Assembly: GCA_027531445.1 (NCBI GenBank)
Contig: JAPZRK010000008.1
Span: 20,957-84,956, forward strand
Reading direction: 5' to 3'
Source of the DNA: Leptospira sp.
GTDB lineage: Bacteria; Spirochaetota; Leptospiria; Leptospirales; Leptospiraceae
Length of the DNA stretch: 64,000 bases
The notes under the pieces were generated by a model. The model did no database searches. It was not told the DNA's origin and was given only the letters and a program-made list of their open reading frames with translations. This document shows positions 32,780-41,880 of this stretch, piece after piece; position 1 is the first letter of the stretch; every line of letters begins with the position of its first letter. A program made the position numbers and the translations under genes.

Positions 32780-34757
32780 TATTTTTTTCTCCAGGATAGA
32801 TTTTATTCTGATTCATTAAATCGATGGATAGATTGAAGAATGCTTGGCCTTTTTGAAGTGATGTTGCACAACGCAAACGATCCTGTGCACACTCAAGATT
32901 CTCTCCGTAAGGTGGCCTTGATGTAAAATGTAAACTCTTGTCACCATCTACCCATTGATAAACAAATTGATTTTCTTCAATCCATCCATAGGCGGCTCCA
33001 TAAGCAAAATAAGCCCGACCTCTAGGTAAATTTTGTGAAAGTAGATTTCTTCCCATAGCAGAGAATGTTGTTTCTTTTCCGACTAAACCAAGTATGGTGG
33101 GAAGTACATCTAATTGGGAAGAAATCGTTGAGTCCATTTTTGGTTTAATTCTTTTGGGAGAGTAGATTAAAAAAGGAACATTCCTATCTTCGTAATATGA
33201 TAGAAAACGATGGTGGGTGTGGTCTGCCACGAAAACGAATATTGTATCATCAAAGTATGGCTCTTTTTCTATTTTTTTTATAAATTCAGACAGAGCCCAG
33301 TCCGCATAATGATAAGTATTCAAATAATCAAAGTCTTGAACCGAAGGGTCAAAAATTTCAAATTTTGGATTAGGAACTTTATAAGGATAGTGTGTCGTCA
33401 TGGTTAGAGCAGTACCCAAAAATGGTTTTTTGTTTTCGTACGATTTGTTCATTTCCTCATGTAAGATATCGAAAATGACTTCATCATCAAAGCCCCATGC
33501 ACCAATATTATACTTTCCGCGTTTTGTAATTTCCTTTTTTCCTATCAGATTTTGAAATCCCCAGTGTGGCAAAATTTTCCCTAGGTTATCAAATGAAAGA
33601 TCATCTCCCGTGATGAAAATTGTATCATATCCCCATTTTTCAAATATGTTTCCCATTCCAGAAAAATTTCCCAAAATTTGATGGGATCTTACCGCTGTTA
33701 ATCCTGGTCTATCAGGTATTCCTGTAATAATCGACATCAGTCCGTTAGATGTTCGACCTCCATTGGCATAAAAATTCTTGAAACTATGCCCTTTTTTTGC
33801 GATTCGATTGTAATTGGGAGTAAGTTCTTTTCCATTTACCATTCCATCAGAAATGGGCCATACAAACTTACCCGTCCAAGATTCTTGGAAGATCAAAACG
33901 ATATTTGGAACATTGCTTGTGTTAGTTTCGATTTGTTTTCGAAGTAAAGGATAGTCTTCCGAATTCAAAAAAACTGCATTGGAATACGAAATCTCTTCTT
34001 GAACGATTTTGATGGCTAAATCCTTTTCCATCCGAAGGGCATTGGGTATGGATTGGCTTTTTAAGTCCATAATCGTTGTATAGATACCGTTTAATGCAAT
34101 ATTATTGATCGTTGTATCGTCGCTTACAATTGCATTGCTTGCTCGCAAGGGAGATTGTTGGACGCCACCTCGGATGAATACAATGATAAAGATGCTTCCA
34201 AGTAATAATCGTAAGATACTAGAAACCAAAGATCCTCGATCCTTCAAATTGAAAATTTGATATCTAAGGAAAAGATAGAACAAAGTTCCCAACATACCGA
34301 TCAATAAAAGAAAAATCGAAACAATCACAAACGGTTGTTCTATAAAACTGGAACGAACCAACATGGGGAGATCTGCAAAAAAAATGATAGCTTCATATCC
34401 TATGTGTTTATTGGCATTTTCGTAATACAGCAGATCGCCCGCTAGGTGTCCAATCGACCAGATAAACAAAAGTAGTGGATAGAATGACCATAATACTCGG
34501 TAAAAAGTAAACCGATTCAAAATACTAATTGCGGAAAGTAGATAACCGAAGCCAAGGAGCATCGCCGATGTTGCCAAATCAAACTGAAGACCAATCGCAA
34601 ATGTCTGTAAGATGGAAAGCCAATCAAACGTTTCGAGTCTGTAGGAATAGATTGTGAGAAACAAAACACGAGCCAAAAAGAAAAGGCACAAGTATCCAGT
34701 GAGATAAACAAGGTAGAGTTTGTCAGATAAGGATAGCAAGTACGTGATACGTTTCAT
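32763..34757 (-). CDS. LTA-synthase-type membrane sulfatase/phosphoglycerol transferase
   Basis: A 664-residue protein with five transmembrane helices in the first 210 residues and a periplasmic alkaline-phosphatase-superfamily domain (about 285-610). The catalytic Thr is in 'NGGRTSNGLMS', a metal ligand in 'FITGDDLSFD', and 'VADHTHHRFLSYY' holds the Asp and His of the metal site. Relatives move phosphoglycerol or phosphoethanolamine onto lipids, glucans or lipid A. As the organism looks Gram-negative-like, an OpgB or lipid-modifying role is more likely than lipoteichoic acid synthesis. It is the first gene of an operon with DUF2889. Confidence 0.88.
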   Translation of the reverse strand: MKRITYLLSLSDKLYLVYLTGYLCLFFLARVLFLTIYSYRLETFDWLSILQTFAIGLQFDLATSAMLLGFGYLLSAISILNRFTFYRVLWSFYPLLLFIWSIGHLAGDLLYYENANKHIGYEAIIFFADLPMLVRSSFIEQPFVIVSIFLLLIGMLGTLFYLFLRYQIFNLKDRGSLVSSILRLLLGSIFIIVFIRGGVQQSPLRASNAIVSDDTTINNIALNGIYTTIMDLKSQSIPNALRMEKDLAIKIVQEEISYSNAVFLNSEDYPLLRKQIETNTSNVPNIVLIFQESWTGKFVWPISDGMVNGKELTPNYNRIAKKGHSFKNFYANGGRTSNGLMSIITGIPDRPGLTAVRSHQILGNFSGMGNIFEKWGYDTIFITGDDLSFDNLGKILPHWGFQNLIGKKEITKRGKYNIGAWGFDDEVIFDILHEEMNKSYENKKPFLGTALTMTTHYPYKVPNPKFEIFDPSVQDFDYLNTYHYADWALSEFIKKIEKEPYFDDTIFVFVADHTHHRFLSYYEDRNVPFLIYSPKRIKPKMDSTISSQLDVLPTILGLVGKETTFSAMGRNLLSQNLPRGRAYFAYGAAYGWIEENQFVYQWVDGDKSLHFTSRPPYGENLECAQDRLRCATSLQKGQAFFNLSIDLMNQNKIYPGEKNNVDPK

Positions 34758-34849
34758 CCCTTTCCATCAGATTCCATTTTTTCGTACGGTCAACTCGCTT
34801 CCAATCGGAGTTGATTTATTTATAGTTCTCAAATAGCTTGATTGAATCC

Positions 34850-36310
34850 ATGCACTCAATCAAAAAAATATTAATCGCCAACCGCGGAGAAATCGCAGTG
34901 CGAGTGATTCTCACAGCAAAAAGGTTAGGTATCAAAACTGTAGCCGTGTATTCCGAAGCGGATAAAAATAGTCTTTATGTTGGACTTGCTGATGAATCGT
35001 TCTTTATTGGAAGTTCCGAACCACATTTATCCTATCTCAATCAAGATGCAATATTAAATGCTATCTCAGTTACGGGAGCGGATGCAGTCCATCCAGGTTA
35101 TGGCTTTTTATCAGAAAACGCGGATTTTGCGGACAAATTACAAAACCTAGGCATCATTTTTTTAGGTCCCAAACCGGATTCCATTCGTGCCATGGGAGAC
35201 AAGATCGGATCACGATTGTTAGTCTCTCAGTTCTCTGTGCCTGTAGTTCCAGGTTATGAAGGAGAAGACCAGAGCATGGAAAGATTTAAGCTTGAGGCCA
35301 TGAAGATTGGATTTCCGATTATGGCAAAGGCAAGCGCGGGCGGAGGCGGAAAAGGTATGCGGCGCATTGAATCGATCGATACTTTGGAAGAATGTATTTT
35401 ATCGGCAAAACGTGAGGCGATCTCCTCTTTTGGAGACGATCGGATTCTTTTGGAAAAATACATTACAAATCCAAGACATGTTGAATTTCAAATTTTTGGA
35501 GATTCCTTTGGTAATGTGATTCATTTGCATGAAAGGGATTGTTCCTTACAAAGGCGCCACCAAAAAGTTGTAGAAGAAAGTCCTGCTCCCCATTTCCCAA
35601 GTGAACTCAAACAAAAAATGTCATCTGCGGCCGTACAGGCCGCAAAAGCCGTTTCCTATATGGGAGCTGGAACCGTTGAATTTATATTAGGTGAGTCTGG
35701 AGAGTTTTATTTTTTGGAAATGAATACTCGACTCCAAGTGGAGCATCCAATTACAGAGATGACGACAGGTCTCGACTTGGTCGAACTTCAGATTCGTGTT
35801 GCAGAAGGAGGCCACTTACCAGAGATACCACCTCAAGTCGGTCATGCGATCGAAGTCAGAGTCTATGCGGAGGATCCTTCCAATCACTTCTTGCCATCGA
35901 TTGGAAAGATTCATGCGATTTCATTTCCGGAAGGAGATGGAATTAGAATCGATAGAGGTGTCCAAAGCGGTTCCGAAATCACAATTTATTACGACCCTAT
36001 GATCGCAAAAATCATTGTATGGGCAGAAACGAGAGAAAAAGCAATAGAAAAAATGATCTATGCGTTAGACGAAACAATTGTATTTGGACCGATTTCTAAT
36101 ATTAGTTTCTTAAAAGCGCTTGTCGACTCAGATGGCTTTAGAAAAGGTCAGGTTTCGACTCATTTTATTGCTGAGCATGAATCTCAATTGAATTTGAAAG
36201 CCAACTCACTGCACACAAGACTGGCGTTAGCTGGCATTGCAAGTTCCATTACAAACGAATTGGATCCGTGGGAAAAGCTGAATCGTAAAGGACATCAATA
36301 TGCACCATAG
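34850..36310 (+). CDS. Biotin carboxylase subunit of an acyl-CoA carboxylase
   Basis: A 486-residue protein from the ATG at 34850. It shows the biotin-carboxylase order: 'KILIANRGEIAVRV' at the N-terminus, 'HPGYGFLSENADFA', the ATP-grasp glycine loop 'ASAGGGGKGMR', 'ERDCSLQRRHQKVVEE', 'FLEMNTRLQVEHPITE' (catalytic region) and 'RVYAEDP'. It carboxylates the biotin carried by the product of the next gene using bicarbonate and ATP. The C-terminus ends just after the BC_C domain, so the biotin-carrier part typical of propionyl- or methylcrotonyl-CoA carboxylase alpha subunits is encoded separately, overlapping by 11 bases. The transferase (beta) subunit is not in the window. Confidence 0.93.
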   Translation: MHSIKKILIANRGEIAVRVILTAKRLGIKTVAVYSEADKNSLYVGLADESFFIGSSEPHLSYLNQDAILNAISVTGADAVHPGYGFLSENADFADKLQNLGIIFLGPKPDSIRAMGDKIGSRLLVSQFSVPVVPGYEGEDQSMERFKLEAMKIGFPIMAKASAGGGGKGMRRIESIDTLEECILSAKREAISSFGDDRILLEKYITNPRHVEFQIFGDSFGNVIHLHERDCSLQRRHQKVVEESPAPHFPSELKQKMSSAAVQAAKAVSYMGAGTVEFILGESGEFYFLEMNTRLQVEHPITEMTTGLDLVELQIRVAEGGHLPEIPPQVGHAIEVRVYAEDPSNHFLPSIGKIHAISFPEGDGIRIDRGVQSGSEITIYYDPMIAKIIVWAETREKAIEKMIYALDETIVFGPISNISFLKALVDSDGFRKGQVSTHFIAEHESQLNLKANSLHTRLALAGIASSITNELDPWEKLNRKGHQYAP

Positions 36311-36806
36311 ATTTGAAACATCAGTAGGTGATTTTACTGTTTTTGTTTCTGAATCCTACCTTCGTGTGGCGGATGGGAAATCGAATCATTTTGTTTCATT
36401 GCCTGGAGTGGAAGCAGTATTGGATAAAGAACCATTTTCGGGTGAGATTCATTTTGAGGATGGAAGTCGTCTGACATACTTACAGGTAAGATCAGAGATC
36501 TTTTTGCATTTTCGAGGTGAGACATGGTCTTTCCGAAGGACAGAACGTAAAATATCTGCTCCCGAGTCCGCGATTCCTGAAGTGAGAAGCCCGATGCCTG
36601 GCAAAATCATTCAAATGTATGCAGAGGTAGGCAAACGATTTGAATTGGGGGAAACGATTCTTATCATGGAAGCTATGAAAATGGAAAATGCGATCAAAGC
36701 CCCATTCCATTGCAAAATAAGGGAAATCCTTCATAAGGTAGGAGAAATTGTGCAACAAGATGAATCAATTGTCATATTGGACAAAATTAGTGCAGAAATA
36801 ACATAA
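36300..36806 (+). CDS. Biotin carboxyl carrier subunit
   Basis: A 168-residue protein. The first 85 residues are beta-rich and could be the BT-like domain that docks carboxylases; the last 70 residues are a biotinyl domain with 'VRSPMPGKIIQMY' and the biotinylated lysine in 'EAMKMEN'. It overlaps the biotin carboxylase gene by 11 bases in a different frame and would be coupled to it. Together the two lengths (486 and 168) add up to a normal single-chain alpha subunit of about 650 residues, so this looks like a natural split of that subunit. The enzyme's substrate (acetyl-, propionyl- or another acyl-CoA) is not decided by sequence. Confidence 0.9.
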   Translation: MHHRFETSVGDFTVFVSESYLRVADGKSNHFVSLPGVEAVLDKEPFSGEIHFEDGSRLTYLQVRSEIFLHFRGETWSFRRTERKISAPESAIPEVRSPMPGKIIQMYAEVGKRFELGETILIMEAMKMENAIKAPFHCKIREILHKVGEIVQQDESIVILDKISAEIT

Positions 36807-36878
36807 ATAATCAAAATTATTTGACACCGACGGTGAAAATAAGAAAGCTTGGCAAGCTTCTTTTAGCATAGGTGGACG

Positions 36879-38375
36879 ATGCATTTAAATCTTTTTAGAA
36901 GTATTCTAATACTACTTCTTTTCTCTAACCTAGCCCTGTTTGCGCAAGCCCGGGCTCCCCGTACTGATCTTCCTTTCGAAATCGATGAGAAGAAAAGGAT
37001 GTCTGAAAAGGACGTCGAAAAGAAAAAAGAGGGAGGATATTTTACTGGTCTCCCTTTGATTAACTCAGACCCGAACGTAGGGATTGGCTACGGTGCTCGT
37101 GTTATTTATCTTTATAATGGGGATCGTAAGAACCCATTGTTTGAATACACCCCTTATCGTTTCAGAGTTTTTGCTCAATATTTTAATACGACGAAAAATG
37201 CACCTTACCACTGGGCAAGCATTGATGCACCTTATGTCTTTGATACAAAGTGGAGACTTCGTGGTGATTTGATCTATTCAAGGAACCCAAACACTTTGTT
37301 TTTCGGCATCGGTGAAAACACCCTCCAACCACTTTCTTATCTTGAAAGAAACGACATTGCGGGCCGCCAAGTTCGAAATGCCACCTTTGCTGATTATGAA
37401 GAGAACCTTTCCTATCGTCGCCCTGGTGATGCAGGGATCGGTGAAGCTCCTTTTGTCACAAATTCACGTTACAATCGTTATGATATCGAAAGCCCAGAGT
37501 TCAGCGCATCAGGTGAGTATTCTTTCTTTGGTGGAACGGTTCGTACTGTTACAGGGGTAAGACTTTCAAAACAAGTAGTCCGCACTTTTGATGGAAAGTC
37601 ATATGATTCTAAGTTTGGTGCTTATGACCAGATAGGTGGCTTTCCATTAGGTCTTGTGGACGTTGATCGGGAATTGACCACACCACAAGGTGAAACTAGG
37701 CTGACTCGTGACAACAGAGATGGGAAGATTCTCGGCTTTAATGGTGGTTATACGAATAACCTCCGTGCCGGTATTGTTTATGATACGAGAGACTTTGAAC
37801 CAGATCCGAATCGTGGTTTATTTTTAGAATACACTCACGAACGTTCCACAAAAGCCATTGGATCAAATTATGAATTCAATAAAAACATGGTATCTGGTCG
37901 TATCTTCATTAGCCCGGTTGATTATTTTACAAAAAAACCACCAGCTTTGCTTGAGAAGTTTGTACTAGCGGCTCGAGCGGCTATGGTTCAAACAAACGGA
38001 GACGCACCGTTCTATGAATTTAGAAATATGTGGGGAACGGAAACCAACCAATCCGGTCTCGGTGGACGAACTACAATGCGTGGTTACAAACAAGATCGTT
38101 TCGTTGGTCAGACGATGGCATATGGAAACTTTGAAATTCGTTGGAAGTTTGCTTCGGTAGATATTTGGGGTCAGCACTTTGATTTTCAACTCGTTCCGTT
38201 CTATGACGTAGGTCGAGTATGGGATCGAACTTCAGCAGCAAATCTGATTGGATATAAACATTCTCGTGGTATCGGACTTCGTATCCCTTGGAACCAAGCA
38301 ACGGTTATTTACTTTGATTATGCAAAGTCAGCGGAAGACTCACAGTTGTTTGTGAACTTCAATCACATCTTTTAG
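36879..38375 (+). CDS. Omp85-superfamily-like outer-membrane barrel without POTRA domains
   Basis: A 498-residue protein with a signal peptide (about 1-22, 'FSNLALFAQA') followed by a basic linker and a beta-barrel of about 16 strands. The segment 'GGYFTGLPLINSDPNVGIGYGAR' is cut here to its key words: G-L-P-L-I, D-P-N, G-I-G-Y-G. It resembles DUF5982-type Leptospira surface antigens. 'GLGGRTTMRGYKQDRFVG' near residue 395 matches the lid-loop R-G-[YF] motif of BamA/TamA-type barrels, and the C-terminal strand ends in Phe. No POTRA repeats fit in the short N-terminus, so it is not BamA. A role in lipid or protein handling at the outer membrane is possible. Confidence 0.82.
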   Translation: MHLNLFRSILILLLFSNLALFAQARAPRTDLPFEIDEKKRMSEKDVEKKKEGGYFTGLPLINSDPNVGIGYGARVIYLYNGDRKNPLFEYTPYRFRVFAQYFNTTKNAPYHWASIDAPYVFDTKWRLRGDLIYSRNPNTLFFGIGENTLQPLSYLERNDIAGRQVRNATFADYEENLSYRRPGDAGIGEAPFVTNSRYNRYDIESPEFSASGEYSFFGGTVRTVTGVRLSKQVVRTFDGKSYDSKFGAYDQIGGFPLGLVDVDRELTTPQGETRLTRDNRDGKILGFNGGYTNNLRAGIVYDTRDFEPDPNRGLFLEYTHERSTKAIGSNYEFNKNMVSGRIFISPVDYFTKKPPALLEKFVLAARAAMVQTNGDAPFYEFRNMWGTETNQSGLGGRTTMRGYKQDRFVGQTMAYGNFEIRWKFASVDIWGQHFDFQLVPFYDVGRVWDRTSAANLIGYKHSRGIGLRIPWNQATVIYFDYAKSAEDSQLFVNFNHIF

Positions 38376-38387
38376 GGATTCAAAAGT

Positions 38388-39065
38388 ATGAAAAAAAATA
38401 TATACAATCCGATCATTCTAATCTCTCTTACACTTTTTCTTTTCAATTGTGAAGCAAAGCCCGTTGAAGAGAAGTTTGGCTTTACTGCCGATGAATTCAA
38501 TGTTGCTCTGTTAGGTGTCGTTTCCAATGTAAATATGGTTGATAACGGTGACGGGACAGTGAACGACGTCAATCTTCGTTTGCAATGGCAAAAGTGCTCT
38601 TTCGGTCAAGTTTTTCGAGTCGCTCAAAACGATTGCCAAGGTGCATCGGCTGGGTCAGTGCTCAATCCACAAGACCCTTATCGTTATGGTGCAAGAACCG
38701 TTGCATACTGTGACTCCCGTACTCATGCTTGCAATCGAGTGGCACCTCCACAAATCCTCATTCCTGTCTCAGAGATTGCAATCTCTGGATCAAGCGAGGC
38801 ATATAATGCCTGCAATGCGTTGGGAAATGGTTACCGTGTTCCTTCTCCTTATGAATTGCAAAGACTGACGGTTACTGGAAGGAATGCAGTTCTCGCCCGA
38901 TTTCCCAATACTGTTGAGGGAGATTATTGGTCGGTATTATCTGAAGTAACGGACTTTCCTGGAGAAACGGCTATCACCATTTCCTTTGATAGACAGTCCT
39001 TTGGGGTAGAAAAAAAGACGATCAAAACAGACCGAAACTACCTTCGTTGTGTGAGAAATTACTAA
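38388..39065 (+). CDS. DUF1566-like lipoprotein
   Basis: A 225-residue lipoprotein: the signal ends 'LTLFLFNC', Cys21 being the likely lipid site. The mature part has the DUF1566 (Lcl-like) pattern: 'VDNGDGTVNDVNLRLQWQKC' at the start, 'AYNACNALGNGYRVPSPYEL' in the middle, 'GDYWSVL' and 'RNYLRCVRN' at the end. Such domains are surface-exposed C-type-lectin-like folds, common in many copies in Leptospira. It follows the barrel gene by 12 bases and is probably cotranscribed; a terminator follows at 39099. Confidence 0.85.
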   Translation: MKKNIYNPIILISLTLFLFNCEAKPVEEKFGFTADEFNVALLGVVSNVNMVDNGDGTVNDVNLRLQWQKCSFGQVFRVAQNDCQGASAGSVLNPQDPYRYGARTVAYCDSRTHACNRVAPPQILIPVSEIAISGSSEAYNACNALGNGYRVPSPYELQRLTVTGRNAVLARFPNTVEGDYWSVLSEVTDFPGETAITISFDRQSFGVEKKTIKTDRNYLRCVRNY

Positions 39066-39098
39066 AAAGATACTTTTTTCGATCAAATTCTCCTTTTT

Positions 39099-39133
39099 CC
39101 TAACTTTCACCGCCGAAAGTTAGGAAAATCTCT
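39099..39133 (+). terminator. Rho-independent terminator
   Basis: CCTAACTTTC (39099-39108), a 6-base loop and GAAAGTTAGG (39115-39124) form a perfect 10-bp stem; an AAAATCTCTCC stretch and a run of T's follow (39136 on). It ends the barrel-DUF1566 unit. Confidence 0.75.
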
Positions 39134-39202
39134 CCTTTTTTTAAAAAATTAATCATCTAATTTGTAGATTTGTCGAAGTACCCATTAGGAAACTTCCAGA
39201 AG

Positions 39203-39931
39203 ATGAGCGGCATCAGTTTACAAACCTATCTCCCTCAAATGTCCCCACTCGCGGACAGACGGGTGAGTTATGTCGGTCACGGTCGCCTTGAAAGTTCTCC
39301 AGAGACTCTATCTCCGCTCCATGTCATTACTCATGAACTTGGGCACGTTCAGGAATTCCGCGGTGATGCGGTTCGCAATGGCAGTGAAATTCGAGACATC
39401 CAAGTAAAAATTAACTACGAGATTCGAGATGGACGCATGGTGGCTGTTAGTGGAGAAACTTCAGCAACGAGTCAAAAACGAATCGAATCGAAATCAAAGG
39501 ATTCGAGTTTAGAACCTTACTCAGATGGAAAATCTTTCAAAGATTTGTACGCCAATTCCTTAGAAGAAGAGAATAAAGAATCGAAAGAGAATCAAACCAC
39601 TGCAGTCAAAAAAACAGATCGTGAAAAGAAAGTAGAACTAGAAACTAAGATCAAAGAACTAGAGGTTCGACTTGAAGGCGAAAAGTCGAAAGAAAAGAGT
39701 GTCGGAAAAGATACTTCGGACATAGCTCAAAAGAATGATCGTGCACGAGAAATCGCTCTAGAAAAACAAAGATTGGAAGAACAAGTTCGAATTATCAAAA
39801 TGAAAGAAGCTTTAAAAGAGTCTTTTGATATGTTGACTGATATACGAAAGATGATGCTATCCAATGTCATGGGTATCATGCAGGTTGGAAATGAATCCAA
39901 ACCTGGTCAGTTTGTAAACGCACTTATATAA
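39203..39931 (+). CDS. SprA-related putative metalloprotease-like protein
   Basis: About 242 residues from the ATG at 39203. The motif 'VITHELGHVQEFRGDA' near residue 45 contains HExxH, and 'INYEIRDGRMVAVSGETSA' follows, resembling the 'HE-x-x-H ... Y-x-Y-x-x-G-x-D-G-x-x-Y-A-V-G-G-E' pattern of the SprA-related (putative zinc metalloprotease) family. The rest is a long Lys/Glu-rich helical region (about 95-225) likely to form coiled coil. There is no signal peptide. It may be cytoplasmic or surface-related; the activity is unproven. Its 3' end overlaps the convergent engB gene by 8 bases. Confidence 0.7.
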   Translation: MSGISLQTYLPQMSPLADRRVSYVGHGRLESSPETLSPLHVITHELGHVQEFRGDAVRNGSEIRDIQVKINYEIRDGRMVAVSGETSATSQKRIESKSKDSSLEPYSDGKSFKDLYANSLEEENKESKENQTTAVKKTDREKKVELETKIKELEVRLEGEKSKEKSVGKDTSDIAQKNDRAREIALEKQRLEEQVRIIKMKEALKESFDMLTDIRKMMLSNVMGIMQVGNESKPGQFVNALI

Positions 39932-40556
39932 GTTTCATCTTCTCCAAAATAAATTTTCTCATCTCATTGATTCCTTTTCCTGAATTTGTTGAAGTAAAAA
40001 AGAGTGGGAATGGATAACCCAATTCGTTCATTGCTAACTCCATATCTTTTTGCACTATGTTTCTTTCTTTTTGATTTAGTTTATCTACTTTTGTTCTAAC
40101 AACAACGGGAACGATTTTTTTCTGTAAACATGTCTCGACCATTTGCATTTCTTCGACTGGCATCGTCCGTTGGGCATCACACAAAATAAATAAAAATTTC
40201 AGGGATTCTGCTTTGTTGAGAAATTGATCGAGTAGTGACATCATTTCTTTATGTTCTTTGAAAGAAGCCTTAGAATAACCAAATCCTGGTAAGTCGATGA
40301 GGCTAAAACCAGATTTAGTTCCAAAGATATTGATTAATTTTGTTTTGCCAGGTGTTTTGGAAACTTTCGCAAGTCCCCGTTTGTTTGTAATTGCATTCAA
40401 AAGAGAAGATTTGCCCGAATTCGACCTTCCAACAAATCCGATCAATGGCTCATCCGGTAGCTTCACATCTTGCGTAAAATCGCCTATTGAAGTCAAAAAG
40501 TATGTATTTGGAAAGTGGATTTCTTCATGATAGGGATTGCCAGCAGATTGGTTCAT
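39924..40556 (-). CDS. engB: Ribosome-biogenesis GTPase EngB (YsxC/YihA)
   Basis: A 210-residue GTPase with all G motifs: G1 'GRSNSGKSSLL', G2 Thr in 'TPGKTKLIN', G3 'DLPGFG', G4 'TKVDKL' and G5 'TSTNSGKG'. EngB assists assembly of the large ribosomal subunit and is essential in most bacteria. The ATG overlaps the tilS stop by four bases, so it is coupled to tilS in a run of minus-strand genes that starts with a GAF-PP2C phosphatase. The length is normal. Confidence 0.95.
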   Translation of the reverse strand: MNQSAGNPYHEEIHFPNTYFLTSIGDFTQDVKLPDEPLIGFVGRSNSGKSSLLNAITNKRGLAKVSKTPGKTKLINIFGTKSGFSLIDLPGFGYSKASFKEHKEMMSLLDQFLNKAESLKFLFILCDAQRTMPVEEMQMVETCLQKKIVPVVVRTKVDKLNQKERNIVQKDMELAMNELGYPFPLFFTSTNSGKGINEMRKFILEKMKLI

Positions 40557-41880
40557 TGAGATAAATTTACGTTTTTAGGAAAATCGGATAGGGATGAATC
40601 AAACATAGAAAATAGGATTTGAATTGGTAGGTTTTTTTTGTACACGATGGGGATCAAATTGCGAAGAAAGACAGGAATTCTATTTTCCCTAAAAATTTCA
40701 GTAAGTTCCTTTTTCCCGTAAGGTAGTTGGAGAAACTCACCAGGATTTTGATTGCGAATCGAATATATATTTTTTTCGTCCTGAAAAGAGCGAGAGGCAC
40801 CATTCCATATAACTTCGATTAAGTTATATTTTTTCAAAACTAATGGTTGTTGCAATAGTTGGCTATCTTTATTGATGATTAGAGTATTTCCTTGGGTATC
40901 TCTATCTATCAGAAAATCAGCGGTATCAATCTGTCCTCTTCCCGAAAGGGATTGTCTTTGGAAATCTTCAAATGGCTTTCGATACAAAGGCGGTTTCCCA
41001 AGTAGGGACAGGTAAAAATCTAGAATTTGTTTTGTAGAGTGAGAGTCGAGATCCTGAAATGAAGTGCCAGGAATATAAAAATAAGTCTTCTTATCTTTCG
41101 ATACACTCGAGTGGTTTAAATTGATGTTTTCACTGATACGTATCTGCCTTTCGGAAAGTGATTGCAAAGTACTAGTATCCCATGAATGCATATTCCAATA
41201 AAAACGATAAAAATTCATATTTTCGTCATGTAGAATTGGTATCATCTGGCTTCGGATTCGATTGCGTTTATAAGTTATATCTGCGTTAGACTCATCTTCA
41301 AAAACGGGCATCATTTCCTTTACGACCGAGTAGAGTTCTTCTAATTCTTTGTCTAAAAGAAACATTAGTGGAAGGAATCGTTTTGATTTAAATGGAGCAA
41401 GAGTTAAAAATGCATTCTTCCCCGATCCTCTCGTTAGGTGGAGAAGGATGGACTCACAATAATCTCTAGGATGATGACCAGTAAAAAATATGGAAGTAGG
41501 GGTCTTTGAGAGTTTGTTTAGAATTTGATACCGGACGAGGCGACCCGTTTCCTCTAATCCTTTGTTTAACTTATGTGCTAGTTTTGGAATATTTTTTTTT
41601 TTACAATCACACGAGGAAAGGTATCAAAAAGATAATTTTGAATAGCCAACTCTTGCGATTCATTGGAACGAATTCCGTGAGACATATGAAAAATTTTGGG
41701 AAATGAAATCTGATATCGTTCGTTCAAATAGATAAAAAAAAGTAAACAGACGCTAGAGTCCTTGCCTCCCGAATAAGCCAATGTGGCAGATTCGGTGAAA
41801 GTGGATTTGAGTATGGCGTCTCTTCCAATTCGGCTCATCCATAATTCAAAGATTGAAACAATTGTAGAGGGAAAATTCAT
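40553..41880 (-). CDS. tilS: tRNA(Ile)-lysidine synthase TilS, interrupted by a frameshift
   Basis: TilS adds lysine to C34 of tRNA-Ile(CAU) and is normally essential. The N-terminal part has the PP-loop 'LAYSGGKDSSVCL' and 'FHMSHGIRSNES', then stops soon after a run of eleven A's on the coding strand (41592-41602). Reading the next codon one base back (-1) gives 'NIPKLAHKLNKG' and then the diagnostic 'TGHHPRDYCESILLHLTRG', continuing without a stop to the C-terminal domain that ends at 40553. The complete product would be about 442 residues, normal for the family. The cause may be slippage-dependent expression, a sequencing error or true loss. Both ends overlap neighbours by four bases (ATGA). 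Confidence 0.85.

Noticed and set aside
36821..36826. TTGACA before the Omp85-like gene as a promoter
   Set aside because: No acceptable -10 hexamer lies 16-18 bases downstream.
41578..41880. A short stand-alone PP-loop protein
   Set aside because: The following -1 frame continues the TilS sequence without a stop, so it is the 5' part of one tilS gene.
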